From Bacillus marinisedimentorum (lineage in GTDB: Bacteria > Bacillota > Bacilli > Bacillales > Bacillaceae_O), in contig NZ_LWBL02000048.1 of assembly GCF_001644195.2 (NCBI RefSeq), positions 1-52,265 on the forward strand: 52,265 nucleotides of DNA. The letters run 5' to 3'. The translations under genes were made by a program, and so were the position numbers. Numbering within the stretch: the stretch's first letter is position 1; each line of letters starts with the position of its first letter. Shown one piece after another: positions 8,221 to 16,343 of this stretch. The notes under the pieces were generated by a model. It searched no databases. It was not told the origin of the DNA and saw only the letters and a list, made by a program, of their open reading frames with translations.

Positions 8221-9084
8221 ATGGTATACAGGATGCTTGCTTTGAATATTGATGGGACGGTGCTTAAATCGAACGGCCGGATGGACAGGGATACGAAACA
8301 GGCGGTCCAGTTCGCGAAGGATAAAGGGGTGTATGTGACACTGGTAACGAGCCGTCACTTTTCATCGGCGCGAAAAGTGGCGCGGGCCTTGAAGATTGAC
8401 GGTTATCTGGTGACACATTACGGTGCATTCGTAAGTGAAGATACGAAAGAACCGATTGTAGACGAAAGGCTCACCGAAAATTTTGTATACAGCCTTGTAA
8501 GCATTCTCGAACATTTTGATTGCCATACACGCCTCGTACATGAAAATTTCTCCCTGAGCAACAAGATGAAAACGAGCAGCAATATGATTGCCCGGACAGC
8601 AATGAATTCGACCGATCCGCTCTTTTATCCGATGCAGTTTGTCGAGACCTTGAGTGATAAACTTATCGACGAACCGGTATCTGTGCCGCATATCGATATT
8701 TACCCGAGCAGTTACGGCGAACAGGAACGGATTGCCTCTACGCTGAAAGAAGAGCTGGAGGGAATTGATGTTATTGTAAAAGCGGACGGCAGGATCAGTG
8801 TTGTGCCGGCAGGCGTCTCAAAAGAAAAAGGAGTCCGGCTGCTGGGCGAGCACCTTGGCATTTCACCTGCTGAAATGGTCGTAATCGGTGATGCGGAAGA
8901 CGATCAGGGCATGATTGAAATGGCTGGCCTGGGTGTCGCGATGGGGAATGCTCCGGCATCAGTAAAAAAAGCCGCTGACTGGGTGACAAGATCAAATGAC
9001 CAGCAGGGCGTTTCATATATGGTGAAGGAATTGTTCAGAAAGCAGTTTCAGCTGAAGAAAGTCAAGGAGAAATTCAACTTATAA
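8221..9084 (+). CDS. yhaX: YhaX, HAD-superfamily Cof-type protein with altered motif I (287 aa)
   Basis: The fold is that of Cof-type HAD phosphatases: motif I 'LALNIDGTVL' near residues 6-15, motif II 'TLVTSRHF' near 40, motif III lysine in 'VSKEKGVRLL', motif IV 'VVIGDAEDDQGM', and a C-terminal 'GVAMGNAPASVKKAADWVT' block. The nucleophile Asp of DxDGT is Asn here (N9), while the second Asp (D11) is kept. As I recall, B. subtilis YhaX also has NIDG, so this is a subfamily trait and activity may be absent or altered. B. subtilis yhaX is a sporulation (sigma-E) gene. The start at 8221 has an AAGGGGGAAGG RBS. It is monocistronic and closed by a hairpin. Confidence 0.87.
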   Translation: MVYRMLALNIDGTVLKSNGRMDRDTKQAVQFAKDKGVYVTLVTSRHFSSARKVARALKIDGYLVTHYGAFVSEDTKEPIVDERLTENFVYSLVSILEHFDCHTRLVHENFSLSNKMKTSSNMIARTAMNSTDPLFYPMQFVETLSDKLIDEPVSVPHIDIYPSSYGEQERIASTLKEELEGIDVIVKADGRISVVPAGVSKEKGVRLLGEHLGISPAEMVVIGDAEDDQGMIEMAGLGVAMGNAPASVKKAADWVTRSNDQQGVSYMVKELFRKQFQLKKVKEKFNL

Positions 9085-9115
9085 GAAAGCGGGATGTCCG
9101 CTTATCAAGTAAAGG

Positions 9116-9138
9116 AGCCCGGCAGCTTGCCGGGCTTT
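9116..9138 (+). terminator. Probable terminator after yhaX
   Basis: AGCCCGGCA and TGCCGGGCT form a 9-bp stem around a 3-nt loop, 32 nt past the stop. The T-tract is short (TTTC), so termination may be partial. Confidence 0.65.
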
Positions 9139-9220
9139 CGGTGTTCATATGAAGGATATACTGTTTTACATACAGTGGCGATGACACGAAAAACGTTCCT
9201 CTAATCGGATTGCCGCGGGG

Positions 9221-9247
9221 GAGGTGTGCACATTCGCACCCTCTTTT
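9221..9247 (+). terminator. Second hairpin with T-run before the hemZ promoter
   Basis: GAGGTGTGC pairs with GCACCCTC with one bulge, followed by TTTTT. It lies just upstream of the hemZ -35 box and would insulate hemZ from read-through. Confidence 0.5.
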
Positions 9248-9251
9248 TACA

Positions 9252-9280
9252 TTGACCGCACAAGCAATGTTATGTACACT
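9252..9280 (+). promoter_or_regulatory. Sigma-A promoter of hemZ
   Basis: TTGACC (9252-9257) and TACACT (9275-9280) have a 17-nt spacer, about 64 nt before the hemZ start. The -35 box matches five of six bases of the vegetative consensus. Confidence 0.6.
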
Positions 9281-9343
9281 ATAAGCAGTTTTACGCCCTG
9301 TGAGAAAAGGCGCTGAAACAGATCATAAAAAGGGTGAACCATT

Positions 9344-10873
9344 TTGAATATAAAGATAATCGGCCTGGATGAACAGCAATTTCATTATAACCTTGTGCAT
9401 ATAGCCGGATTGTTCTTTGAAGATGCCGCCGTTACGTTTGGGAAGGATGCACATGCAGATGCAGTCTTTTCGGCAACTGTGACGGAAGGGAACCCTGTCC
9501 ATGTTGCCGGCAGCCTTTCCGTAACTGAAAATGAACGTATATTTACGAAGGAATTTGAATATCATTTTGACGCAGAATCTGCTAATGAAGGTAAAAAGAG
9601 CTTGAAGCATGCCGTCAACTATGTCTTTTTGAGTGTTCTCCAGGATTGGACTGGAATCGATCAGCCGTGGGGAACACTTACAGGTGTACGCCCGACGAAG
9701 CTTCTCCATAAAAAGCTGAAGGCTGGCGCAACAATTGAGCAGGCCCATCATTCATTAAAGAACAATTATTTGATAAGTGAAGAAAAAGTGGAGCTTATGC
9801 AGCGGATTGTCGACCGCCAGCTTGCCGTGCTGCCGGATCTTCATGATTTAAAAAATGAAGTCAGCATCTATATCGGCATCCCGTTCTGCCCCACTAAATG
9901 CGCATATTGCACCTTCCCGGCCTATGCCATCCAGGGCAAGCAGGGATCAGTCCATTCATTCCTGGGCGGGCTCCATTACGAAATGAAAGAAATCGGCCGT
10001 TGGCTGAAGGGTAATGGCATCAAAGTGACAACTATCTACTTTGGCGGGGGGACGCCGACAAGTATCACGGCAGAAGAAATGGATCTTTTATATGAAGAAA
10101 TGTACAATTCATTCCCGCATGTAGAAAATGTCCGTGAAGTCACTGTTGAAGCAGGGCGTCCCGATACGATCACGGAAGAGAAACTTGCGGTGCTGCGCAA
10201 ATGGAACATAGACCGGATCAGCATCAATCCGCAATCTTATATCCAGGAAACGCTTAAAGCGATCGGCCGCCATCATACTGTAGAGGAAACGATTGAAAAA
10301 TACCATCTTGCCAGAACCAGCGGCATGAACAATATTAACATGGACTTGATCATCGGGCTGCCGGGTGAAGGAGTGCCGGAATTCACCCATACGCTGAATG
10401 AGACGGAGAAACTGATGCCGGAGTCGCTCACAGTCCACACCCTTTCTTTTAAACGGGCATCCGAAATGACAAAGAACAAGGAAAAATATAAAGTCGCAGG
10501 CCGCGAAGAAATCGGTGAAATGATGGATCTTTCCGCTGTGTGGACGGAAGCAAAGGGGTATACCCCTTACTATCTATACCGCCAGAAAAATATTCTTGGC
10601 AACCTTGAAAATGTCGGCTATGCAATTCCGGGCCAGGAAAGCCTTTATAATATCCTCATCATGGAAGAGGTCCAGACGATCATCGGGCTAGGCTGCGGCG
10701 CTTCCAGTAAATTCATCCATCCGGAAACGGGTAAAATCACGCGCCAGGCCAATCCGAAAGAACCGAAAGTTTACAACATGGCGTACGAAAAATATACAGA
10801 TGAGAAGATTGCTTTACTGGAAGACCTATTTGGAACACGTTCTAAAGTTGGAAATGAAAAAGGGCCAGCATAA
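9344..10873 (+). CDS. hemZ: HemZ, oxygen-independent coproporphyrinogen III oxidase-like radical SAM protein (509 aa)
   Basis: A radical-SAM enzyme of the HemN/HemZ group. The [4Fe-4S] cluster motif is CPTKCAYC with C182, C186 and C189, preceded by 'SIYIGIPF'. The SAM-binding 'YFGGGTPTS' and the HemZ-type 'GRPDTITEEKL' and 'RISINPQS' blocks follow. A long N-terminal extension of about 165 residues, including 'TGVRPTKLLHKKL', separates HemZ from shorter HemN proteins. It is expected to act in anaerobic haem synthesis, although genetic evidence for HemZ in B. subtilis is weaker than for HemN. The TTG start has an AGGGTG RBS and its own promoter. A strong terminator follows directly. Confidence 0.9.
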   Translation: MNIKIIGLDEQQFHYNLVHIAGLFFEDAAVTFGKDAHADAVFSATVTEGNPVHVAGSLSVTENERIFTKEFEYHFDAESANEGKKSLKHAVNYVFLSVLQDWTGIDQPWGTLTGVRPTKLLHKKLKAGATIEQAHHSLKNNYLISEEKVELMQRIVDRQLAVLPDLHDLKNEVSIYIGIPFCPTKCAYCTFPAYAIQGKQGSVHSFLGGLHYEMKEIGRWLKGNGIKVTTIYFGGGTPTSITAEEMDLLYEEMYNSFPHVENVREVTVEAGRPDTITEEKLAVLRKWNIDRISINPQSYIQETLKAIGRHHTVEETIEKYHLARTSGMNNINMDLIIGLPGEGVPEFTHTLNETEKLMPESLTVHTLSFKRASEMTKNKEKYKVAGREEIGEMMDLSAVWTEAKGYTPYYLYRQKNILGNLENVGYAIPGQESLYNILIMEEVQTIIGLGCGASSKFIHPETGKITRQANPKEPKVYNMAYEKYTDEKIALLEDLFGTRSKVGNEKGPA

Positions 10874-10878
10874 ATTTT

Positions 10879-10910
10879 GCGTACGGCAAGCTAGAGTGCC
10901 GTACGCTTTT
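10879..10910 (+). terminator. Rho-independent terminator after hemZ
   Basis: GCGTACGGCA (10879-10888) and TGCCGTACGC (10897-10906) form a perfect 10-bp stem with an 8-nt loop, then TTTTG. It starts 6 nt past the stop codon. Confidence 0.88.
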
Positions 10911-11014
10911 GTATATTTGGAGATGAAGGTGGCTGAAACAATTTTTTTCGTAAAATGTCACAGCATGTGAAAACCTGTTCTCAACGGCGTAATGCGATTG
11001 AAAGGAGAGTTTCG

Positions 11015-11674
11015 ATGAGAGTTATTGGTATTGATTTATCTGGACCCAAGAACCATAAAGATACTTATCTTGCTGTCTTTGAAAAGCAAGGGAATGGGTT
11101 GAAATTGGAAAAAGTTGCTGGCGGATTGAGTGATTCAGCAATTTTAACCGAGGTAGCCGAGCAGAGTTCCGTTGATGAAGTGGTAATTGGAATGGATGCC
11201 CCGTTATCCTATCAGGATGGGGGAGGAGACAGGCCCGGTGACAGGTCGCTAAGGCAATTCATTGTCAACATCGGGATGAAATCAGGCTCAATAATGCCTC
11301 CTACGCTGAATCGAATGGTCTATATCACACTGCGCGGCATCAAACTGACCAGGGAGATTGAGGAGCTGGAAGCACCCCATCCGATTTCAATTGTTGAAGT
11401 GCATCCGGGGGCAATCATCGGGTCAAGGATTGCAGCTTCTGATATTCCATCTGTGCTGTCGTATAAAAAAGACCAGTCGTCGAGAAGCATGACCCGGAAA
11501 TTGCTTGAACAGGAAATGCAGGCAGAACTGCCAGCCGAAATCGAGCAAGAAAACCATTCCATTGATGCGTGTGCAGCAGCACTTGGCGCGTGGCACTGGC
11601 GGGATCCTGAGCGGGATCCGAAGTGGCTGCATCCTGCCGAACGTCCAATGCATCCTTATGATTATTGCTGTTAA
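11015..11674 (+). CDS. DUF429 protein, predicted RNase H-fold nuclease (219 aa)
   Basis: The N terminus 'MRVIGIDLSGPKNHKDT' followed by 'VVIGMDAPLSY' is the DUF429 pattern, an RNase H-like fold with acidic residues at strand ends (D7 and the D of GMDAPL). The later 'IVEVHPGAIIG' and the C-terminal 'HSIDACAAALGAWHW' helix with a conserved Asp complete the likely metal site. The cellular substrate is unknown. The start is set at 11015 because AAAGGAGAG precedes it; the frame to 10955 has no RBS and unlikely composition. It stands alone between hemZ and the YebC-family gene. Confidence 0.8.
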   Translation: MRVIGIDLSGPKNHKDTYLAVFEKQGNGLKLEKVAGGLSDSAILTEVAEQSSVDEVVIGMDAPLSYQDGGGDRPGDRSLRQFIVNIGMKSGSIMPPTLNRMVYITLRGIKLTREIEELEAPHPISIVEVHPGAIIGSRIAASDIPSVLSYKKDQSSRSMTRKLLEQEMQAELPAEIEQENHSIDACAAALGAWHWRDPERDPKWLHPAERPMHPYDYCC

Positions 11675-11768
11675 CCTTGTGAGAACCTGCACCCTCTAAC
11701 GAAACCACTTTTACAGCAGGGAAGTGGATTTTGACTGCAAAACATGGACAGCCGATAAACTTGATTTA

Positions 11769-11777
11769 TGCTATAAT
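11769..11777 (+). promoter_or_regulatory. Extended -10 promoter of the YebC-family gene
   Basis: TGCTATAAT is a perfect extended -10 element, about 117 nt before the start codon. No good -35 box is spaced at 17 nt, as is usual for extended -10 promoters. Confidence 0.5.
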
Positions 11778-11893
11778 TTAAGGGTTGAAACTATTTCTAT
11801 CTGTTCCTGAAGCGATGACAGGGCGGCAAGAATAGATACAGTTATATACTATTTAGAAGCAATAAGGCTTCAATGTGAAAGCGAGTGTTCTTC

Positions 11894-12613
11894 ATGGGAC
11901 GTAAATGGAATAATATCAAGGAGAAAAAAGCGGCTAAAGACAAGAATACGAGCCGCATTTATGCCAGGTTCGGACGGGAAATTTATGTTGCGGCCAAGCA
12001 AGGGGAGCCCGATCCGGAACTAAACCAGGCTTTGAAGGTTGTCCTTGAGCGGGCGAAGACGTACAACGTGCCGAAAAACATCATAGAGCGAGCCATCGAA
12101 AAGGCGAAGGGCGGCGCGGAAGAGAACTATGATGAACTGCGTTATGAAGGCTTCGGGCCGAACGGCGCCATGGTCATCGTTGATACGTTGACGAATAATG
12201 TGAACCGGACAGCGGCTGAAGTACGGGCCGCTTTCAGTAAAAATGGCGGCAATCTCGGTGTGAACGGCTCGGTCTCATACATGTTTGATGCAACGGCGGT
12301 CATCGGGGTTGAAGGGAAATCAGAAGATGAAGTGCTTGAACTGTTGATGGAAGGAGATGTTGATGTCCGCGATGTGTTTGAGGAAGACGGCGGTGTCATC
12401 GTCTATGCAGAACCTGACCAGTTCCATGCCGTACAGGAAGCGTTCAAAAATGCCGGCATCACCGAATTTACGGTTGCTGAGCTGACAATGCTCGCCCAAA
12501 ACGATGTTGCGCTTCCGGAAGACAGCCGGGATCAGTTTGAAAAACTGATCGATGTGCTCGAAGATTTGGAAGATGTCCAGCAGGTGTATCATAACGTTGA
12601 TTTTGACGATTAA
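11894..12613 (+). CDS. YebC/PmpR-family protein, YeeN-like (239 aa)
   Basis: The protein starts '[18 protein letters not shown]', the signature of the YeeN branch of the YebC/PmpR (TACO1) family. Further family blocks are 'YAAKQG'-like '[14 protein letters not shown]', '[16 protein letters not shown]', '[19 protein letters not shown]' and '[15 protein letters not shown]'. The family was long annotated as transcriptional regulators; recent work ties YebC-type proteins to translation of difficult peptides such as polyproline. It has the usual three-domain length. ATG 11894 is preferred over GTG 11885 because it yields the conserved N terminus. A terminator follows. Confidence 0.88.
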   Translation: MGRKWNNIKEKKAAKDKNTSRIYARFGREIYVAAKQGEPDPELNQALKVVLERAKTYNVPKNIIERAIEKAKGGAEENYDELRYEGFGPNGAMVIVDTLTNNVNRTAAEVRAAFSKNGGNLGVNGSVSYMFDATAVIGVEGKSEDEVLELLMEGDVDVRDVFEEDGGVIVYAEPDQFHAVQEAFKNAGITEFTVAELTMLAQNDVALPEDSRDQFEKLIDVLEDLEDVQQVYHNVDFDD

Positions 12614-12620
12614 GAACGAA

Positions 12621-12652
12621 GATCCCCGGCATATTAATGTCCGGGGATTTTT
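12621..12652 (+). terminator. Rho-independent terminator after the YebC-family gene
   Basis: ATCCCCGG and CCGGGGAT (with CAT/ATG pairing inside) form the stem, followed by TTTTTTA, 8 nt past the stop codon. Confidence 0.88.
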
Positions 12653-12697
12653 TATTTGTAAAGGAAATTATAAAAGATAAAAAGCCAGAAGAGAATC

Positions 12698-12822
12698 GTC
12701 CAGCTCCAGGCGCCAGCGGCTATCGTCATAAGCGGTGATCCCCTCCGGGAGGAAAGGGCACCTCCCTGCGGGAACCCCCGATTATGCGTACGCCGCTAAG
12801 CGGGCGCCTTGCGCATTTGTTC
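12698..12822 (-). repeat. GC-rich intergenic repeat R1, copy 2 (fullest copy)
   Basis: The element runs from 'cgtccagctccaggcgcc' to 'gcgccttgcgcatttg' and shares long blocks with copies at 1-62 and 48309-48416, including 'ggtgatcccctccgg' and 'cgccgctaagcgggcgcc'. Its end lies 11 nt from the recQ stop. GGCGCC inverted arms and a C/G-rich centre allow extensive folding. Elements of this type recur in Bacillaceae spacers. Confidence 0.85.
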
Positions 12823-12833
12823 CTGATCTTCAA

Positions 12834-14981
12834 TCACATAAAGTCATGTTTAACGAGTACAGCTTTTATCGCAGTGTAACTCACTTCATCCGGAAGACGC
12901 TCCTTCAGCGGTTTCAGCTTCTTTTCATCCAGTTGCTCGTGTTCATGGAGTATGAGTGCCTCTGCCTCACTGGTGAAAAACAAATTCCAATCTAGTTGAT
13001 TGCCTTCCTTTGCTGCTTTGAATAAATGGTTTTCTACGGTCCGGGTGGTTAAACCGCGTTCCTTTGCGATATCTTTTATGTCACGGCCTTCGCAAAACTC
13101 TTCATATGAAATCATATGGCTGGGTCGGCTGTCATCAGCCTCCTTCTTTTGGATGGCTGCAGAAGAAAGGGAAGGAGAGGGAGTGTGTTTTTCGATCGGC
13201 CCATGATCATCAAGAAAACGGATAATGCCTTCTAAAAACACTTCACCGTACTGATCAAATTTCTTTTCCCCGACGCCTTTTATCTGCAGCATCGCTTCTT
13301 TTGTTTCCGGAATGAAGCGCGCCATTTCCTTCAGGCTTGCATCTGAAAAAATGACATAGGGCGGCACCCCTTTTTCTCCGGCGATCGATTTCCGCAGCAT
13401 ACGCAATGCTTCAAACAATCCGGAATGGTAATCATCCTTTACGGCTGCCGCTTTTGGAAGGGCCTGGACATAAACGGTTTCATTTCCTTTCAGGACCTCG
13501 CCTGCAAGCGGGGTGAGCTTCAAGGTCGGAAATTTGGCATCTTCTGTCTGCAAGTAGCCGTCTGCAGCAAGGTAGTTGATCAAGTTCATGATTTCCTTCT
13601 CTGTATAATGCGACAGAAGTCCATACGTTGACAGCCGGTTAAAGTTGAAGTCGATGACTCTCTGGCTTTTTGACCCCTTCAATACTTTTGCGGTCATAGA
13701 AGCGCCGAACCTTTCTCCCATCCGGGCCACGCACGATAACACCATCTGGGCTTCGCGTGTCATATCCGCGCGGCTCCCGCCTCCGAGGCAATTGCTGCAG
13801 CGGCCGCACTCACCGGGACCGGCCGGATCGCCGAAGTAATCAAGGATATAGCGCTGCAGGCACCGATTCGTATGGCAATAACTTGCCATGTCCTGAAGCT
13901 TTTTATATTCCTGGCGTTTTTTCATTTCATCCATAATGGATTGCTCAATTAAAAACTTCTGCAGCTGGATATCCTTTGCCGCAAACAGCAGGATGCACTC
14001 ACTCGGTTCGCCGTCACGTCCGGCGCGTCCGGCTTCCTGATAGTAGGACTCGATATTCATCGGCAGAGCATAATGGATGACAAAGCGCACGTTGCTTTTA
14101 TCAATTCCCATACCGAATGCGTTTGTGGCAACCATGACGGCAGCCTCATCCTGAATGAAGGCTGATTGCGCTTCTTTGCGGGCGGTTTCAGACATTCCGG
14201 CATGATAACGGGCCGCTTTTACGCCTTTGTCCGCAAGCATTTTGTACACCTGATCCGTCACTTTGCGGGTCGGCGTATAGATAATTCCGGATTCGTTCGG
14301 TCTTTTTTCCACATAATCAAGCAGGAAATCAGGCTTCGAGGCTCCTTTAACGTTTTGGAAATAGAGATTTTCCCTGGCAAATCCCGTGTTCACGATATGA
14401 TCGGATTGGATATCCAGCAGTGATTGGATATCGGCGATCACCTCATCAGTGGCGGTGGCGGTAAGGGCCATCAGGACAGGCAGTTCAGGCAGTTTTTTTA
14501 AATTAGGAATGATAGAGCGGTAGCTTGGCCGGAAGTCATGTCCCCATTGTGAAATGCAGTGGGCTTCATCGAAGGCGATCAAAGAAAGGGGGAGATTACT
14601 GATTGCATGGATGAAATCCCGTGATTCAAACCGTTCCGGTGCGACATATACAAACTTAAAGAGACCTGCCTGCAACTCTTGAAGCCGTTCTTGCTGTTCT
14701 GTGAAATTCAACGAACTATTGATGAACGTTGCATCCACGCCGGCGGCCGTCAAAGCGTCCACCTGGTCCTTCATCAAAGAGATAAGCGGTGAAATGATGA
14801 CAGCGGTTCCTTCCTTGACGAGGCCGGGAATCTGGTAGCACAGCGATTTTCCGCCCCCTGTCGGCATGACAGCCAGTGTATTTTCATGACTGAGCGCATG
14901 CCCTACGGCCTTTTCCTGACCCGGGCGGAATGATGTATATCCGAAGTATTGTTCAAGCACTTGTTTTGCTTTCGTAAGCAT
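12834..14981 (-). CDS. recQ: RecQ ATP-dependent DNA helicase with C-terminal HTH domain (715 aa)
   Basis: A 3'-5' superfamily-2 DNA helicase for recombination and fork repair. Motifs in order: 'FGYTSFRPGQEKAV' (motif 0), 'MPTGGGKS' Walker A at about 39-46, 'FDEAHCISQWGHDFRPSY' with DEAH at 138-141 and the aromatic-rich loop, 'TATA' motif III, 'GIIYTPTR', 'YHAGM', and 'QEAGRAGRDGEPS' motif VI. Then the RQC zinc cysteines (C-HTNRC-LQRY, CGRCSNC), an HRDC domain (about 515-590), and a helix-turn-helix-40 type tail (about 625-715). The start at 14981 is chosen because AAGGATGGG serves it; the ATG at 14990 lies on that RBS. Confidence 0.93.
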   Translation of the reverse strand: MLTKAKQVLEQYFGYTSFRPGQEKAVGHALSHENTLAVMPTGGGKSLCYQIPGLVKEGTAVIISPLISLMKDQVDALTAAGVDATFINSSLNFTEQQERLQELQAGLFKFVYVAPERFESRDFIHAISNLPLSLIAFDEAHCISQWGHDFRPSYRSIIPNLKKLPELPVLMALTATATDEVIADIQSLLDIQSDHIVNTGFARENLYFQNVKGASKPDFLLDYVEKRPNESGIIYTPTRKVTDQVYKMLADKGVKAARYHAGMSETARKEAQSAFIQDEAAVMVATNAFGMGIDKSNVRFVIHYALPMNIESYYQEAGRAGRDGEPSECILLFAAKDIQLQKFLIEQSIMDEMKKRQEYKKLQDMASYCHTNRCLQRYILDYFGDPAGPGECGRCSNCLGGGSRADMTREAQMVLSCVARMGERFGASMTAKVLKGSKSQRVIDFNFNRLSTYGLLSHYTEKEIMNLINYLAADGYLQTEDAKFPTLKLTPLAGEVLKGNETVYVQALPKAAAVKDDYHSGLFEALRMLRKSIAGEKGVPPYVIFSDASLKEMARFIPETKEAMLQIKGVGEKKFDQYGEVFLEGIIRFLDDHGPIEKHTPSPSLSSAAIQKKEADDSRPSHMISYEEFCEGRDIKDIAKERGLTTRTVENHLFKAAKEGNQLDWNLFFTSEAEALILHEHEQLDEKKLKPLKERLPDEVSYTAIKAVLVKHDFM

Positions 14982-15094
14982 ATTTCCCATCCTTTTGCTT
15001 CATTTGCTTCCTTTATCGTAACAAATTCGGGCAGGGAAGGGGCGGGAAAAGAAAAATTCCCCCCCATTCTTGTGAAGATGCACATACTGGGGAA

Positions 15095-15478
15095 TCAGGA
15101 AGGCGCATTCCGTTTATCTTCACACACCATCAGTACATTCCCATCAGGGTCCCTGAATGTGCAAAAAGATATGTCGTCATGAATCTCAATTTCACCTGCA
15201 ACTTCAATTCCTTCTTCAACAATAAAGGCATAAGAAGACTGGAGGTCATCTGTGTCAAAAAACAGCAGCGGCAGGTTGTCTGTGGAAGGAGCAGCCCGAT
15301 GATGGCTGTCGAGGATGATTTGGCTTCCGCCCTGCACCGGCGAATCATAAATGTTGCCTTCATGTGCGGCCTCACGGATAGGCAGGCCGAGGAGCCTGCT
15401 GTAAAAGGCGATGGCGCGTTCCATCCCGGATACATGAATGAAAACGGCCCCGGCCTGGTTTTTAATTGGACTTTTCAT
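15095..15478 (-). CDS. VOC-superfamily (glyoxalase/bleomycin-resistance fold) protein (127 aa)
   Basis: A single-domain vicinal-oxygen-chelate protein with two beta-alpha-beta-beta-beta repeats. The first is 'AGAVFIHVSGMERAIAFYSRLLGLP' with a metal-ligand His; the second ends 'SFCTFRDPDGNVLMVCED', where the family usually has a Glu ligand. Such proteins act as metal-dependent enzymes or bind small molecules, and the substrate cannot be read from the sequence. The start at 15478 fits the AAGGGGG RBS 8 nt upstream, whereas the GTG at 15481 does not gain anything. It follows recQ's start by over 100 nt on the same strand and has no clear functional partner. Confidence 0.8.
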   Translation of the reverse strand: MKSPIKNQAGAVFIHVSGMERAIAFYSRLLGLPIREAAHEGNIYDSPVQGGSQIILDSHHRAAPSTDNLPLLFFDTDDLQSSYAFIVEEGIEVAGEIEIHDDISFCTFRDPDGNVLMVCEDKRNAPS

Positions 15479-15576
15479 CACGATTTCCCCCTTCTTGGCT
15501 TTTGTTTCAGATTAACATAATGTGGAATGCGAATGGCTGATATTCTGCAATTCAGCGGATGTTTTCACCCAAGAAA

Positions 15577-15613
15577 AACGTTCACTCACACAGTTCTCGT
15601 GTGAGTGAACGTT
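15577..15613. repeat. Perfect 15-bp inverted repeat
   Basis: AACGTTCACTCACAC and GTGTGAGTGAACGTT flank the 7-nt loop AGTTCTC. The spacing and perfect pairing suit a terminator-like RNA hairpin or an operator, but no strong T-run follows on either strand. Confidence 0.7.
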
Positions 15614-15670
15614 TCCATTTCTCCGGGCCGGTGAACGGGAAGGCCGTCCGGGTCAAGTTCATTCCACAGA

Positions 15671-15698
15671 AAAAAACCGGCAATCATGCCGGTTTTTT
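15671..15698. terminator. Bidirectional terminator-like hairpin
   Basis: AAAAAACCGGCA and TGCCGGTTTTTT form a perfect 12-bp stem with an ATCA loop, giving a T-run on both strands. No intact gene ends next to it on either side, which suggests loss of a neighbouring gene. Confidence 0.75.
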
Positions 15699-16211
15699 GC
15701 GTATGCGGTAACAGCTCCAGGGACCCAACCATGCCACAGGATGCTCGATTTTTTAATGATCGGCAGGCACCCCATACCAGGAGCCCTGACCCTAAAAGCA
15801 CGAGTATCTCGTGTGTGTTGCTTCCGCTGCGAACAGATGGGGCGGGTAAACCAAAAATCTCTATTTTCAGCAGCCTGGAAACGAGAAAACCCCCTGTATG
15901 AATAGACTCGACTCTCCATCAGAGCAGTCATGCATTCTAAATGCTTTGCATCATATCCTTCTGGAAAAAGTTCATCGATTGGTACTTCGATTTTCGAACG
16001 GAACCAACCAGGATGGCTGAGTCGCTGCAGCTGTTACTTGAATTCATCTACATTTTAGCATTGCAGCAGCGCTTATTCTGTTGAGGAAATGTGAACATTC
16101 AAAAGATGTTGCAGCGAGACGTCATGCACATATAGTGCAGGTCAATGGAGGCTGAATCCGCAATGAATCTTTTTGGTAAGTCAGTGCTGATAAGTTTTTT
16201 TAGAAAAAGTG

Positions 16212-16241
16212 TTGTTTTTAGATAATTAAGAAAATTATAAT
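16212..16241 (+). promoter_or_regulatory. Probable sigma-A promoter of the fatty-acid island
   Basis: TTGTTT (16212-16217) and a perfect TATAAT (16236-16241) with an 18-nt spacer, about 100 nt before the first ligase gene. The A/T-rich stretch is typical of Bacillus promoters. Confidence 0.55.
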
Positions 16242-16267
16242 AAAAGAAGGAGTGCCGGTTTTTGTTT

Positions 16268-16281
16268 TGAAAACGCTTTCT
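16268..16281 (+). promoter_or_regulatory. cre site for CcpA (carbon catabolite control)
   Basis: TGAAAACGCTTTCT matches the catabolite-responsive element consensus TGWAARCGYTWNCW at all 14 positions. It lies about 20 nt downstream of the expected transcription start, a position where bound CcpA blocks elongation. Repression of fatty-acid use by glucose is therefore expected. Confidence 0.75.
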
Positions 16282-16343
16282 ATAAAGATACCCTGGAAAG
16301 CAAAAGCCGGAGTGTACTTATCACAAAGAGAGGAAGGGGATCA

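Larger units (their letters stand above)
15479..16343. other. 865-nt intergenic region upstream of the fatty-acid island
   Basis: No convincing gene. It holds two perfect hairpins (15577-15613 and 15671-15698), a run from about 15700 to 16100 with open frames that lack RBS and family resemblance, and the promoter and cre site of the island at 16212-16281. The central part may be the remains of a deleted gene, since its composition is near-coding but frames are broken. Confidence 0.6.

Noticed and set aside
12735-12995. 86-codon plus-strand frame over the R1 repeat and recQ 3' end
   Set aside because: Its first 28 codons come from repeat R1 (a similar 'MIPSGRK' start appears in copy 3 at 48332) and the rest is antisense to recQ. 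No RBS.
15659-15931. 90-codon minus-strand frame upstream of the fatty-acid island
   Set aside because: It runs through a terminator-like hairpin, lacks an RBS and resembles no family; at most a gene remnant.
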